A stretch of 14,553 bases of DNA from Clostridia bacterium (GTDB taxonomy: Bacteria; Bacillota_A; Clostridia; Oscillospirales; CAG-272). Made by a program: the position numbers and the translations under genes. The notes under the pieces were generated by a model. It had not been told where the DNA came from. It made no database searches and saw only the letters and a program-made list of their open reading frames with translations. This document shows, one piece after another, positions 1 through 6,862 of this stretch. The stretch is taken from assembly GCA_017631775.1 (NCBI GenBank), contig JAGBSQ010000056.1:1-14553 (forward strand), given 5' to 3'. Position 1 is the first letter of the stretch. Every line of letters begins with the position of its first letter.

Positions 1-161
1 CCTCTATCGCTCTTGCCGATGAGGTTGGCGTTATTGACATTTATCTTGACCAAAAACAGTTTATCAGGTTCGTTTCCGCTATCGATGAGGAGATCGTCGA
101 GGCTCTTGCCGAGCACGGCTGGAACGTGACCCGTCGAAAGGATTTTTATGATCACTTCTAA
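1..161 (+). CDS. C-terminal fragment of an unidentified protein
   Basis: An open reading frame enters from the left edge (codons in phase with position 3) and stops at TAA 159-161, giving 52 visible residues. The end reads ...EHGWNVTRRKDFYDHF. The fragment is acidic in the middle and basic near its end, with no recognisable motif. In many Clostridia the gene before yhbY is obgE, but this tail does not look like the Obg C-terminal domain, which usually ends in a short acidic/aromatic stretch such as EFEYV. It overlaps the start of yhbY by 14 nt in another frame, so both genes are probably on one transcript. I do not recognise the family. Confidence 0.6.
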   Translation, partial: SIALADEVGVIDIYLDQKQFIRFVSAIDEEIVEALAEHGWNVTRRKDFYDHF

Positions 162-444
162 GCAAAGAGCTTATCTTCGCAGTCTCGCCAACCCAATTCC
201 CACCATTATGCAAATTGGCAAAGGCGGACTGACCGAAAACCTTCTCAAAACCGTTTCCGATGCACTTGAGGCGCGCGAGCTTATCAAGCTCAACGTGCTT
301 GAAAACAGCGGTGAGGATGCATACGATCTGTTGCAAAACCTTGCGGCAGAGCTTGGTGCCGAGCCCGTAGCGGTTGTCGGCCGCAAAATCGTTCTTTATC
401 GCGCATCCGAAAAGAAACCCGTAATCGTACTGCCCACAAAATGA
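148..444 (+). CDS. yhbY: YhbY-family RNA-binding protein (CRM domain)
   Basis: A 98-residue protein that is almost entirely one CRS1-YhbY (CRM) domain, a KH-like RNA-binding fold. The N-terminus has the usual pattern of a basic SKQRAYLRSLA helix followed by the conserved loop IGKGGLTENLL, with the GxxG-type motif at residues 24-27. The middle ELIKLNVLENS and the later VGRKIVLYR strand are also family-typical. Known members associate with the pre-50S ribosomal subunit and act in ribosome assembly. The ATG at 148 is supported by AAAGGA at 137-142, about 5 nt upstream. The gene overlaps the previous ORF by 14 nt, and its TGA overlaps the ATG of nadD (ATGA), which suggests translational coupling. 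Length is normal for the family (about 95-100 residues). Confidence 0.95.
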   Translation: MITSKQRAYLRSLANPIPTIMQIGKGGLTENLLKTVSDALEARELIKLNVLENSGEDAYDLLQNLAAELGAEPVAVVGRKIVLYRASEKKPVIVLPTK

Positions 445-1043
445 TACGCATCGGTATTTACGGCGGAACCTTTTCACCGCCTCACAACGGGCATATTGCC
501 GCCGCAAAGGCTTTTATGGAGCAAATGTGGTTGGATTTTCTCTACGTCATTCCCACGGGAACTCCGCCCCACAAGGAGATGGACGTTCCCATGAATGCCG
601 CCCACCGTTTGGAAATGTGCCGCCTGGCTTTTGCAAACGTTGAGGGTGTATACGTCAGCGATATGGAAATGCGCCGCGAGGGCCGTAGCTATACGGTTGA
701 CACCTTGCGCGAATTGACAGGCGAGGACCGTCGACTGTTCCTGCTTTGCGGCACCGATATGATGCTCACGCTCGATGAGTGGCGCAATTCCGAAGAAATC
801 TTCAAGCTCGCCTATCCCGTTTATATCCGTCGCGAAAAGGATGCACTCATCGACAAAATGATCGTGCAAAAAATTGCGGAATACAACGAAAAATACGGCA
901 AGGTCGTGCGCCGCATCGTTACCGAGCCTATCGAAATTTCTTCAAGCCTTGTACGCGAAAAGGTAAAGAATGGGGAAGACGTTTCGCACCTCATTCCCGC
1001 ATCGGTAGAAAAATACATTCGTGACAACCATTTATACGTCTAA
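441..1043 (+). CDS. nadD: Nicotinate-nucleotide adenylyltransferase
   Basis: A 200-residue cytoplasmic enzyme that transfers AMP from ATP to nicotinate mononucleotide, giving deamido-NAD in the NAD pathway. The nucleotidyltransferase signature GGTFSPPHNGH lies at residues 8-18, with the ATP-binding H15 and H18. SYTVDTL at 83-89 and the GTDMMLTLDEW block at 104-114 are typical of NadD, as is the C-terminal ISSSLVR motif (166-172), the counterpart of ISST(x)IR. The length fits bacterial NadD. The start overlaps the yhbY stop by 4 nt and has no clear Shine-Dalgarno, so translation is probably coupled to yhbY. The neighbours yhbY and yqeK are its usual partners in Bacillota. Confidence 0.97.
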   Translation: MIRIGIYGGTFSPPHNGHIAAAKAFMEQMWLDFLYVIPTGTPPHKEMDVPMNAAHRLEMCRLAFANVEGVYVSDMEMRREGRSYTVDTLRELTGEDRRLFLLCGTDMMLTLDEWRNSEEIFKLAYPVYIRREKDALIDKMIVQKIAEYNEKYGKVVRRIVTEPIEISSSLVREKVKNGEDVSHLIPASVEKYIRDNHLYV

Positions 1044-1064
1044 GTAGCAAAGAGGTGGCACATA

Positions 1065-1706
1065 ATGATAAAGATTACCGAAAAAATGCTGGATGCTTTG
1101 CGAGAAAGAGTTCAGGGCAGCATGTCAAAAAAGCGCTTTGTGCATACAGCGGCAGTAGAAGAAATGATTACACGTCTTTGTGCTATGTACTGTCCCGAAT
1201 ACACCCTGCAGCTCCGCGCGGCGGCCTTGCTTCATGACCTGACCAAGGAGCTCACGCCCGAGGCGCAGGAGGCACTTTGCGAGGCATACGACATTCCCGT
1301 CGATGACGCTCAACGCCTCTCTCCCAAAACCTACCATGCCAAAACTGCGGCGGCGCGCGTTGTGCGCGACTTTCCCGAGTTTGCAGACCCCATCGTTATC
1401 AATGCGGTTCGTTGGCACACCACGGGTCACGCGGGCATGACTTTGACCGAAAAGCTTTTGTACCTTGCCGATTACATCGATGATTCGCGCACCTTTTCTT
1501 CCTGCGTTCTTTTGCGCCGCTATTTCTTTGGCGCAGAGCCTGAGCTTATGACAAGGGAAGAGCGCGAGCGTCACCTGCGGGCAACCTTGTTGCTCTCCTA
1601 TGAGTTTACTCTCAAGGATCTTCTTGCCGACGGTGCTCCCATCGACGAGGATAGCATTCGTGCGCGCAACGAGCTTTTGGTCGAGGCGGCAAAAGAGGCA
1701 AGATAA
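1065..1706 (+). CDS. yqeK: HD-domain hydrolase YqeK (Ap4A hydrolase family)
   Basis: A 213-residue HD-superfamily protein. Metal-ligand candidates appear in family order: H27 (RFVHT), the H57-D58 pair (LLHDLTKE), H91 (TYHAK), H118 (RWHTTG) and D136 (LADYID). The block from RWHTTG through EKLLYLADYIDDSR is characteristic of YqeK. Characterised members cleave diadenosine tetraphosphate symmetrically to ADP, so this is the likely reaction by family knowledge. A C-terminal helical extension beyond the HD core is usual. The ATG at 1065 has AGAGGTGG at 1051-1058 about 6 nt upstream, and the gene follows nadD by 21 nt. In B. subtilis yqeK also lies beside yqeJ (nadD), which supports the assignment. 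Confidence 0.95.
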   Translation: MIKITEKMLDALRERVQGSMSKKRFVHTAAVEEMITRLCAMYCPEYTLQLRAAALLHDLTKELTPEAQEALCEAYDIPVDDAQRLSPKTYHAKTAAARVVRDFPEFADPIVINAVRWHTTGHAGMTLTEKLLYLADYIDDSRTFSSCVLLRRYFFGAEPELMTREERERHLRATLLLSYEFTLKDLLADGAPIDEDSIRARNELLVEAAKEAR

Positions 1707-1762
1707 CAACACTTGAAAAAAACACTCATCGTTACATATCTTTTATAGAATGAGGTGTAGGG

Positions 1763-2728
1763 ATGAGAAATTATATCAAACTTGTCGGTTTTTTGCTTGC
1801 TTTAGCGCTTTGCGCAACGGCGTTTTTCGTTGGTGCGGAGGAGACGGAGCAAGTGGAACCAACCGACGTATTTTTGCAAAAAGAACGTGTCACGCGCATT
1901 CTGCTTTTGGGGTGTGACCGCGCCTCGGGACTCTCTGACAGCATTCTTCTTGTCAGCATCAACGAGGAAGAAAAAAGCACGTCGATTTTGCAAATTCCGC
2001 GTGATACTTATGCGGAATATACCGAGAAGGACTATAAAAAGATCAACGGTGCGCTCTCGGCTTTGGGCGAGAGCGGCATCAAAGACTTTTTTGAAGGAGT
2101 GTTTGGCGTGCCCATTCATTACTTTGCCGTGGTAAAGCTCGATCTCTTTTGCAAAATGGTCGATGCCATTGGCGGTGTGGAGGTGGACGTTCCCCAAAAA
2201 ATGGAATATCACGACCCTGCACAAGATTTGCATATCTCGCTGGATGCGGGCGTGCAACGCCTCGATGGCAAAACCGCCGAGCATTTTGTGCGCTACCGTT
2301 CGGGGTACGTCAATGCCGACCTCGGCCGCCTAGAAGCGCAAAAGCTGTTTTTGCGAGCCTTTGCAAAGCAATGCAAAGGGCTGCAGGGTGCCGACTATGC
2401 ACGCCTGGCAGGAGCCGCTCTTACGGGTCTGCAAACCGATATCGGTATTGGAGATGCCATTCGGCTTGGCGCAATCTTGCGCGAATGTGACCCCGATGCG
2501 GTCTCTATGGAGACCCTTGCAGGGCAGGCGCTCAAGGGGCAGAGCGGTGCATGGTATTACGTCCTCAACCGCGAGGGCGCATGCAGGCAAATCAACGAGC
2601 TAACCTATCCCGAACGTCCGATCAATCTTTCTCAATTCGATGTCAACGGTCTTTTTGACCGCACACAAAATCCCCAATTTCACAATGTTTATACGGCAGC
2701 GGAGGAGGCCCTTCCGCTCGTCCCATAA
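1763..2728 (+). CDS. LCP-family (LytR-CpsA-Psr) cell-wall glycopolymer ligase
   Basis: A 321-residue protein with an N-terminal hydrophobic segment (about residues 5-24) that would anchor it with the catalytic domain outside the membrane. The LCP domain covers about residues 43-205. Visible motifs are LLLGCDR (47-53), SDSILLVSI (58-66), IPRDTY (78-83), KKIN (92-95), VRYRSGY (176-182) and ADLGRLEAQ (185-193), which hold the conserved acidic and arginine residues for lipid-phosphate and metal binding. Family members transfer teichoic-acid-like or polysaccharide chains from lipid carriers to peptidoglycan; the polymer here is unknown. It is compact, with only about 115 residues after the LCP core. 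GAGGTG at 1752-1757 supports the ATG at 1763. An LCP gene between yqeK and rsfS is a common clostridial arrangement. Confidence 0.9.
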   Translation: MRNYIKLVGFLLALALCATAFFVGAEETEQVEPTDVFLQKERVTRILLLGCDRASGLSDSILLVSINEEEKSTSILQIPRDTYAEYTEKDYKKINGALSALGESGIKDFFEGVFGVPIHYFAVVKLDLFCKMVDAIGGVEVDVPQKMEYHDPAQDLHISLDAGVQRLDGKTAEHFVRYRSGYVNADLGRLEAQKLFLRAFAKQCKGLQGADYARLAGAALTGLQTDIGIGDAIRLGAILRECDPDAVSMETLAGQALKGQSGAWYYVLNREGACRQINELTYPERPINLSQFDVNGLFDRTQNPQFHNVYTAAEEALPLVP

Positions 2729-2737
2729 TCCTATTTG

Positions 2738-2745
2738 AAAGGAAG
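2738..2745 (+). promoter_or_regulatory. Ribosome binding site deciding the rsfS start
   Basis: AAAGGAAG lies 10 nt before the ATG at 2756. An in-frame TTG exists upstream at 2735, but the Shine-Dalgarno falls inside that longer frame and nothing precedes the TTG, so 2756 is preferred. Confidence 0.75.
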
Positions 2746-2755
2746 CATACAAACA

Positions 2756-3181
2756 ATGGATCAAACAATGCAAGAAAAAATCCCCGCCATTACCGTCAAC
2801 TCCACATCTGAGGAGATGGCGCACGCCATTTTTGACGTGCTGGATGCAAAAAAGGCATACAAGCTCAAGGTTCTTCGCGTCAATGATCAAACCGTCATCA
2901 CCGACTATTTCGTCATTGCAACCGGTAACTCCAACACACACGTTAAATCCCTTGGCGGCGAGGTTGAATATAAGCTCTCCCTGTGCGGCATTGACCCCTT
3001 GCACTACGAGGGCAGAGATAGCGACGGCTGGGTCGTTATTGACTACGGTCACGTAATGGTACACATTTTCAGCCGCGACCAACGCGATTTCTATCAACTT
3101 GAAAAACTTTACGGCGACGCCGAGGAAATACATTTTGTTGGCATTGATGAGGCAGCAGAGGCCGCCAGCAAGGAGGAATAA
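2756..3181 (+). CDS. rsfS: Ribosome silencing factor RsfS
   Basis: A 141-residue RsfS/YbeB/Iojap protein. Family members bind ribosomal protein uL14 on the 50S subunit and block joining with 30S when nutrients are scarce. The diagnostic blocks are ITDYFVIATGNSNTHV (48-63) and GWVVIDYGHVMVHIF (91-105), followed by the usual FYQLEKLYGDAE stretch. An acidic, low-complexity tail (about 130-141) is slightly longer than in minimal members. The start at 2756 is chosen on the ribosome binding site at 2738-2745. The stop is separated from the leuS ATG by one base, and the last rsfS codons contain the leuS Shine-Dalgarno, so the two genes are co-translated neighbours. Confidence 0.95.
   Translation: MDQTMQEKIPAITVNSTSEEMAHAIFDVLDAKKAYKLKVLRVNDQTVITDYFVIATGNSNTHVKSLGGEVEYKLSLCGIDPLHYEGRDSDGWVVIDYGHVMVHIFSRDQRDFYQLEKLYGDAEEIHFVGIDEAAEAASKEE
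3171..3176 (+). promoter_or_regulatory. Ribosome binding site of leuS
   Basis: A perfect AGGAGG inside the last codons of rsfS sits 6 nt before the ATG at 3183. It fixes the leuS start there rather than at an in-frame start within rsfS at 3099, which would add 28 residues unlike any LeuRS N-terminus. Confidence 0.9.
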
Positions 3182-3182
3182 G

Positions 3183-5585
3183 ATGAAATACGATTTTAAA
3201 CAGATTGAACCCAAATGGCAAAAGAGATGGGAAGAGGAGCACGCTTTTGAAGCGCAAGACAATTGCTCCAAACCCAAGTACTATAACCTTGTTGAATTTC
3301 CGTATCCCAGCGGACACGGCATGCACGTAGGTCACATCAAGGCATATTCCGGCCTTGAGGTCGTTTCCCGCAAGAGACGTATGCAAGGCTACAACGTATT
3401 GTTCCCGATCGGCTTTGACGCATACGGTCTTCCCACCGAAAACACCGCTATCAAGGATAATCTGCATCCCCGTATCGTTACCGACCGCAACATCGAAAAG
3501 TTTACATCTCAGCTCAAGAGAGTTGGTTTCTCCTTCGACTGGTCGCGCGTAGTTGATACCACCGAAGAGGATTACTACCGTTGGACACAATGGATCTTCC
3601 TCAAAATGTTTGAGAACGGACTTGTTTTCCGTGATAACGCGCTCGTTAACTATTGCCCCAGCTGTAAGGTTGTTCTCTCTAACGAGGACTCCCAAGGCGG
3701 CGAGTGCGATATTTGCCACAGTGCAATCGTTCAAAAGTCCAAAACCGTTTGGTATCTGCGCATTACCGAATATGCAGACAAGCTTTTGCAAGGACTTGAA
3801 GAGGTAGACTATCTCCCCAACGTTAAGCAACAGCAAGTCAACTGGATCGGTAAATCCACCGGTGCATTCGTTAACTTCTCCCTCAAGGAGATCGACGAAA
3901 AGCTCCGCATTTATACCACCCGTCCCGACACACTCTTTGGTGTAACCTTTATGGTTATCGCTCCCGAGCATCCCATCATCGAGGCAAATCGTGACCGCAT
4001 TGCCAATATTGCCGATCTTGATGCTTACCGCGAGGAATGCGCAAAGAAGACCGAGTTTGAGCGTACACAGCTTGTAAAAGAGAAGACCGGTGTTTGCATT
4101 GACGGCTTGACCGCAATCAACCCCGTTTCGGGCAAGGAGATCCCGATCTACATTTCCGACTATGTAATGATGGGTTACGGCACAGGCGCTATCATGGCAG
4201 TTCCCGCACATGACGAACGCGACTGGGCATTTGCAAAGAAGTTTGGCATTGATATCGTTGAAGTCATCAAGGGTGGCGACATCACCACCGGTGCTTACAC
4301 CGGCGACGGTGAAATGGTCAACTCCGATTTCCTCAACGGCTTTGATAATAAAAAGGATTCCATCGCTCGCATGATCGAGCACCTCTCAGGGGAGGGCATT
4401 GGCGAGATGGGCGTACAGTTCAAAATGAAGGACTGGGCATTCAACCGTCAAAGATATTGGGGCGAGCCTATCCCGATCGTTCACTGTCCCGCTTGCGGCA
4501 TCGTTCCCGTTCCGTATAGCGAACTGCCTTTGCGCTTGCCCGAGGTTAAGAACTTTGAGCCCGGTGAGGGCGGCGAGAGCCCCTTGGCAAAAATCGAAGC
4601 ATTCGTTAACTGCAAGTGTCCCAAGTGCGGCGGTGCTGCAAAGCGCGAGACCGATACCATGCCTCAATGGGCAGGTTCTTCCTGGTACTTCCTGCGTTAT
4701 ATCGATCCCCACAATACCGAAGCTTTGGCTGACCCCGAAAAGCTCAAGTATTGGATGCCCGTTGACTGGTACAACGGCGGTATGGAACACGTTACGCGCC
4801 ATATGATCTATTCTCGCTTCTGGCATAAGTTCCTTTACGATCTCGGCATCGTTCCCGTAGCAGAGCCTTACGCAAAGAGAACCGCACAAGGCCTCATTCT
4901 CGGCTCCGACGGTGAAAAGATGTCCAAATCCCGTGGCAACGTAGTTGACCCCAACGATATGGTTGACGTATTTGGTGCCGACGTTCTTCGCACCTACGTC
5001 CTCTTTATGGGTGACTACGGCAGTGCCGCTCCTTGGAACGAAAGCTCCATGAAGGGTTGCAAACGCTTCCTTGAAAGATTTGGCGACCTCTTTGATATGG
5101 CAAAGGGCGAGGGCGAAACTCCCAAATTGACTTCTTCCATTCACAAGGTTATCAAAAAGGTATCTCTCGATATCGAAGACCTCAAGTTCAACACCGCAAT
5201 CGCGGCAATGATGGGTCTGCTCAACGAAATTTACGATAAGGGAACGCTTACCCGTGACGAACTCAGCATTCTCGTTCGCCTGCTTTGCCCCTTCGCTCCT
5301 CACCTCTGCGAGGAGATGTGGCAAGACCTTGGCGGCAAGGGTCTGTGCTCGCTTGCAGAATGGCCCGTATGGGATGAAGCAAAGACTGTGGATAGCACCG
5401 TAGAGGTTGCAGTTCAGGTCAACGGCAAGGTTCGTGCAACCATCGAGCTTCCTCTCAACTGTCCTGCAGCCGATGCCATTGCAACTGCAAAGGCAAACGA
5501 AAAGGTTGTTCCTTTCATCGAAGGCAAAACCGTTATTAAGGAAATCAGCATCCCGAACAAGATCATCAACATTGTTGTAAAATGA
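3183..5585 (+). CDS. leuS: Leucyl-tRNA synthetase
   Basis: An 800-residue class I aminoacyl-tRNA synthetase that charges tRNA-Leu. The HIGH-type signature is HVGH at residues 48-51, within PSGHGMHVGHI. The zinc-binding cluster has C158, C161, C175 and C178. The CP1 editing domain shows TTRPDT at 245-250 and GTGAIMAVPAHDERD at 333-347, ending in the conserved editing aspartate D347. A second Cys pair/cluster (C435, C438, C477, C479, C482) precedes the MPQWAGSSWYF block, a form common in clostridial LeuRS. KMSKS is at 579-583. The C-terminal anticodon-binding and VNGKVRATIE regions are intact. Length is normal. It is embedded in the operon with no leader RNA ahead of it. Codon use is strongly biased: apart from a single TCA (4386-4388) it contains no TTA, CTA or TCA codon, which suggests high expression. 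Confidence 0.98.
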   Translation: MKYDFKQIEPKWQKRWEEEHAFEAQDNCSKPKYYNLVEFPYPSGHGMHVGHIKAYSGLEVVSRKRRMQGYNVLFPIGFDAYGLPTENTAIKDNLHPRIVTDRNIEKFTSQLKRVGFSFDWSRVVDTTEEDYYRWTQWIFLKMFENGLVFRDNALVNYCPSCKVVLSNEDSQGGECDICHSAIVQKSKTVWYLRITEYADKLLQGLEEVDYLPNVKQQQVNWIGKSTGAFVNFSLKEIDEKLRIYTTRPDTLFGVTFMVIAPEHPIIEANRDRIANIADLDAYREECAKKTEFERTQLVKEKTGVCIDGLTAINPVSGKEIPIYISDYVMMGYGTGAIMAVPAHDERDWAFAKKFGIDIVEVIKGGDITTGAYTGDGEMVNSDFLNGFDNKKDSIARMIEHLSGEGIGEMGVQFKMKDWAFNRQRYWGEPIPIVHCPACGIVPVPYSELPLRLPEVKNFEPGEGGESPLAKIEAFVNCKCPKCGGAAKRETDTMPQWAGSSWYFLRYIDPHNTEALADPEKLKYWMPVDWYNGGMEHVTRHMIYSRFWHKFLYDLGIVPVAEPYAKRTAQGLILGSDGEKMSKSRGNVVDPNDMVDVFGADVLRTYVLFMGDYGSAAPWNESSMKGCKRFLERFGDLFDMAKGEGETPKLTSSIHKVIKKVSLDIEDLKFNTAIAAMMGLLNEIYDKGTLTRDELSILVRLLCPFAPHLCEEMWQDLGGKGLCSLAEWPVWDEAKTVDSTVEVAVQVNGKVRATIELPLNCPAADAIATAKANEKVVPFIEGKTVIKEISIPNKIINIVVK

Positions 5586-6190
5586 GAGGGAATATCTTAA
5601 TTCTCTCCGAGGATGCCGTTTTTGCGCGCATGCTGGAGCTGGAGCTTGAAGCCATGCAGTTTTCGGTGGCAACCAACTCCGCTTCCGCATCGCGCAGGTA
5701 TGACCTTATCCTCGTTGATTTAGATAGCGCAAAGCTCCCTAAAAGGGTAGAGGAGGATGCGCGTATTGTCGGCTTTACAAGAAAGTTTGTTGTTTCTGCA
5801 TTAGATGCAGAGCGCCGATGCTCCATGATTTTGCATCGCCCCTTCCAAATGCGCGTTTTGCGCGAGGAGGTTGCATCTATCAATGTCGCCCCGCAGGGAA
5901 AGGATCTCTATCAAAACGGCAAAGAGAGCCTTGACATCATACTCGAGGGCAATATGCTCACGCTGGGGGAGGAAGCATTTGCTTTGCGCCCCAAAGAAGC
6001 GGCAGTTATGTCGGCATTGCTTGCCAAACGTGGAGAGCCCGTTTCGCGCGAGGAACTCTCCTTGTTGATTGGCGAATCTTCAACCAACAAAACCGACGTT
6101 CACATCTGCTATTTGCGCCGCAAATTTGCCGCTGTTACCGATCGACCGATCATCAAAACCGTGCGCGGGCAGGGCTATAAAATCGATTGA
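5582..6190 (+). CDS. Orphan response-regulator-like protein: shortened receiver plus OmpR-type winged helix
   Basis: A 202-residue protein with two parts. Residues about 1-100 resemble a receiver domain: ILILSED (5-11) supplies the acidic pair E10/D11, DLILVDLD (41-48) places the candidate phospho-acceptor at D46, and T66 fits the conserved Thr. However, D46 to T66 is only about 20 residues (about 30 in typical receivers), and the conserved Lys before Pro-Phe is Arg (HRPF, R86). Residues about 115-202 are an OmpR/PhoB-type winged helix with the family ending TVRGQGYKID. The ATG overlaps the leuS stop (ATGA) without a Shine-Dalgarno, implying coupling to leuS. No histidine kinase is nearby, and a terminator follows. 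It probably binds DNA as a transcription regulator; the signal and targets are unknown. Phosphorylation-independent function is possible. Confidence 0.82.
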   Translation: MRGNILILSEDAVFARMLELELEAMQFSVATNSASASRRYDLILVDLDSAKLPKRVEEDARIVGFTRKFVVSALDAERRCSMILHRPFQMRVLREEVASINVAPQGKDLYQNGKESLDIILEGNMLTLGEEAFALRPKEAAVMSALLAKRGEPVSREELSLLIGESSTNKTDVHICYLRRKFAAVTDRPIIKTVRGQGYKID

Positions 6191-6195
6191 TAAAA

Positions 6196-6231
6196 ATGGG
6201 AAACCTCACACGAGGTTTCCCATATCTTTTT
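6196..6231 (+). terminator. Rho-independent terminator of the yhbY-leuS operon
   Basis: A perfect 12-bp stem: ATGGGAAACCTC (6196-6207) pairs with GAGGTTTCCCAT (6212-6223) around the loop ACAC. A T-run at 6227-6231 follows. It starts 6 nt after the stop of the response-regulator-like gene. An A-run before the left arm means it might also work on the other strand. Confidence 0.9.
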
Positions 6232-6242
6232 CTCTCTAACCC

Positions 6243-6271
6243 TTTACAAAACGCCTTTTTTATGATATAAT
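6243..6271 (+). promoter_or_regulatory. Sigma-A-type promoter of tadA
   Basis: TTTACA (6243-6248) and TATAAT (6266-6271) are separated by exactly 17 bp, directly after the upstream terminator. Transcription would start near 6278, leaving a very short, purine-only leader before the GTG at 6302. Confidence 0.88.
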
Positions 6272-6286
6272 AAAAAAAGAAAAAAA

Positions 6287-6298
6287 GGGAGGGGGGAG
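6287..6298 (+). promoter_or_regulatory. G-rich ribosome binding site of tadA
   Basis: GGGAGGGGGGAG lies 3 nt before the GTG at 6302; the GGAGG core is at 6288-6292. It ends a 28-base run of purines only (6272-6299). It supports the GTG start, since no ATG with a comparable site is nearby (the next ATG, 6335, has none). Confidence 0.75.
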
Positions 6299-6301
6299 AC
6301 T

Positions 6302-6775
6302 GTGAACGTAAACCTTCAAAATGACGAGTTGTTTATGAGGGAAGCCTTGGCGCAAGCCGCTCAAGCGGCACAAAAAGGCGAAATTCCCGTAGGTGCCGTT
6401 ATTGTTAAAAATGGCGAGGTTCTTTCTGCTACTCACAATCTTTGCGAGGAGCTTCACGATGCTACCGCCCATGCCGAGCGCTTGGCAATTTCCGAGGCGG
6501 GCAAAAAAACGGGCAGCTGGCGCCTTTCCGATTGCACTCTTTACGTCACGCTTGAGCCTTGCCCCATGTGTACGGGTGCCTGCATCAATTCTCGCATAGG
6601 TCGCATCGTTTACGCGGCAAAGGATCCGCGCGCGGGAGCCTGCGAAAGTCTTATCAAACTCCCCGCATACCCCTTAGAGTCCGCACCCGTTTGCGAGGGA
6701 GGACTTTTGGAGGAGGAAGCACTTGAGCTGTTGCGAAACTTCTTTTTGAAAAAAAGAAGCGACAAAAAAGCATAA
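6302..6775 (+). CDS. tadA: tRNA-specific adenosine deaminase TadA
   Basis: A 157-residue zinc deaminase of the CDA fold. It converts adenosine 34 of the tRNA-Arg(ACG) anticodon to inosine. The zinc site is H57-A58-E59 (with E59 the proton shuttle) and PCPMC at 86-90 (C87 and C90 ligands). The following block, SRIGRIVYAAKDPRAGA, separates TadA from cytidine and guanine deaminases. The length is normal. The start is GTG at 6302, chosen on the ribosome binding site. The C-terminal tail is lysine-rich (KKRSDKKA). It has its own promoter and stands between two terminated operons. A guanine deaminase is the main alternative but fits the motif context worse. Confidence 0.95.
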   Translation: MNVNLQNDELFMREALAQAAQAAQKGEIPVGAVIVKNGEVLSATHNLCEELHDATAHAERLAISEAGKKTGSWRLSDCTLYVTLEPCPMCTGACINSRIGRIVYAAKDPRAGACESLIKLPAYPLESAPVCEGGLLEEEALELLRNFFLKKRSDKKA

Positions 6776-6780
6776 AGTTG

Positions 6781-6815
6781 CGGCTTTCCTCTTTACAAGC
6801 CGAAAAAAATCGGCT
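6781..6815 (+). repeat. Three alternating CGGCT half-sites in the asnA promoter
   Basis: CGGCTT (6781-6786) and AAGCCG (6797-6802) form one inverted repeat with a 10-nt spacer. AGCCGA (6798-6803) and TCGGCT (6810-6815) form a second around six A residues. The second dyad fills most of the spacer between the -35 and -10 of the asnA promoter. This placement suits an operator, but the site matches no regulator I know. In a read-through tadA transcript it could also form alternative weak hairpins; no T-run follows, so it is not a convincing terminator. Confidence 0.6.
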
Positions 6816-6820
6816 ATAAT
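6792..6820 (+). promoter_or_regulatory. Sigma-A-type promoter of asnA
   Basis: TTTACA (6792-6797) and TATAAT (6815-6820) with a 17-bp spacer. The predicted start near 6827 gives a leader of about 36 nt before the asnA ATG, too short for a T-box or other large leader RNA. It shares the same -35 hexamer as the tadA promoter. Confidence 0.88.
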
Positions 6821-6862
6821 ATTGTTACTGTTTTGTAAATCCCCCGAAAGGTTGGTTTTATT

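Noticed and set aside
1707..1762. A possible separate promoter before the LCP gene (TTGAAA at 1713 with TATCTT at 1737)
   Set aside because: The -10 matches only 4 of 6 and the spacer is 18 bp; the TATAGA at 1744 is too far from TTGAAA. There is no terminator before it, so read-through from yqeK explains expression.
3069..5690. Two long minus-strand open frames (about 437 and 434 codons) opposite leuS
   Set aside because: Same codon-register artefact. They are split by the single TCA codon of leuS at 4386-4388.
6798..6826. The AGCCGA-A6-TCGGCT hairpin as a terminator of tadA
   Set aside because: It is only 6 bp and is followed by ATAATATTG rather than a T-run; its position inside a promoter fits an operator better.
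6776..6862. SRP RNA (ffs) or another small RNA gene after tadA, where Bacillota often have one
   Set aside because: The gap is only 87 nt and is filled by the asnA promoter, dyads and ribosome binding site; there is no room for ffs.
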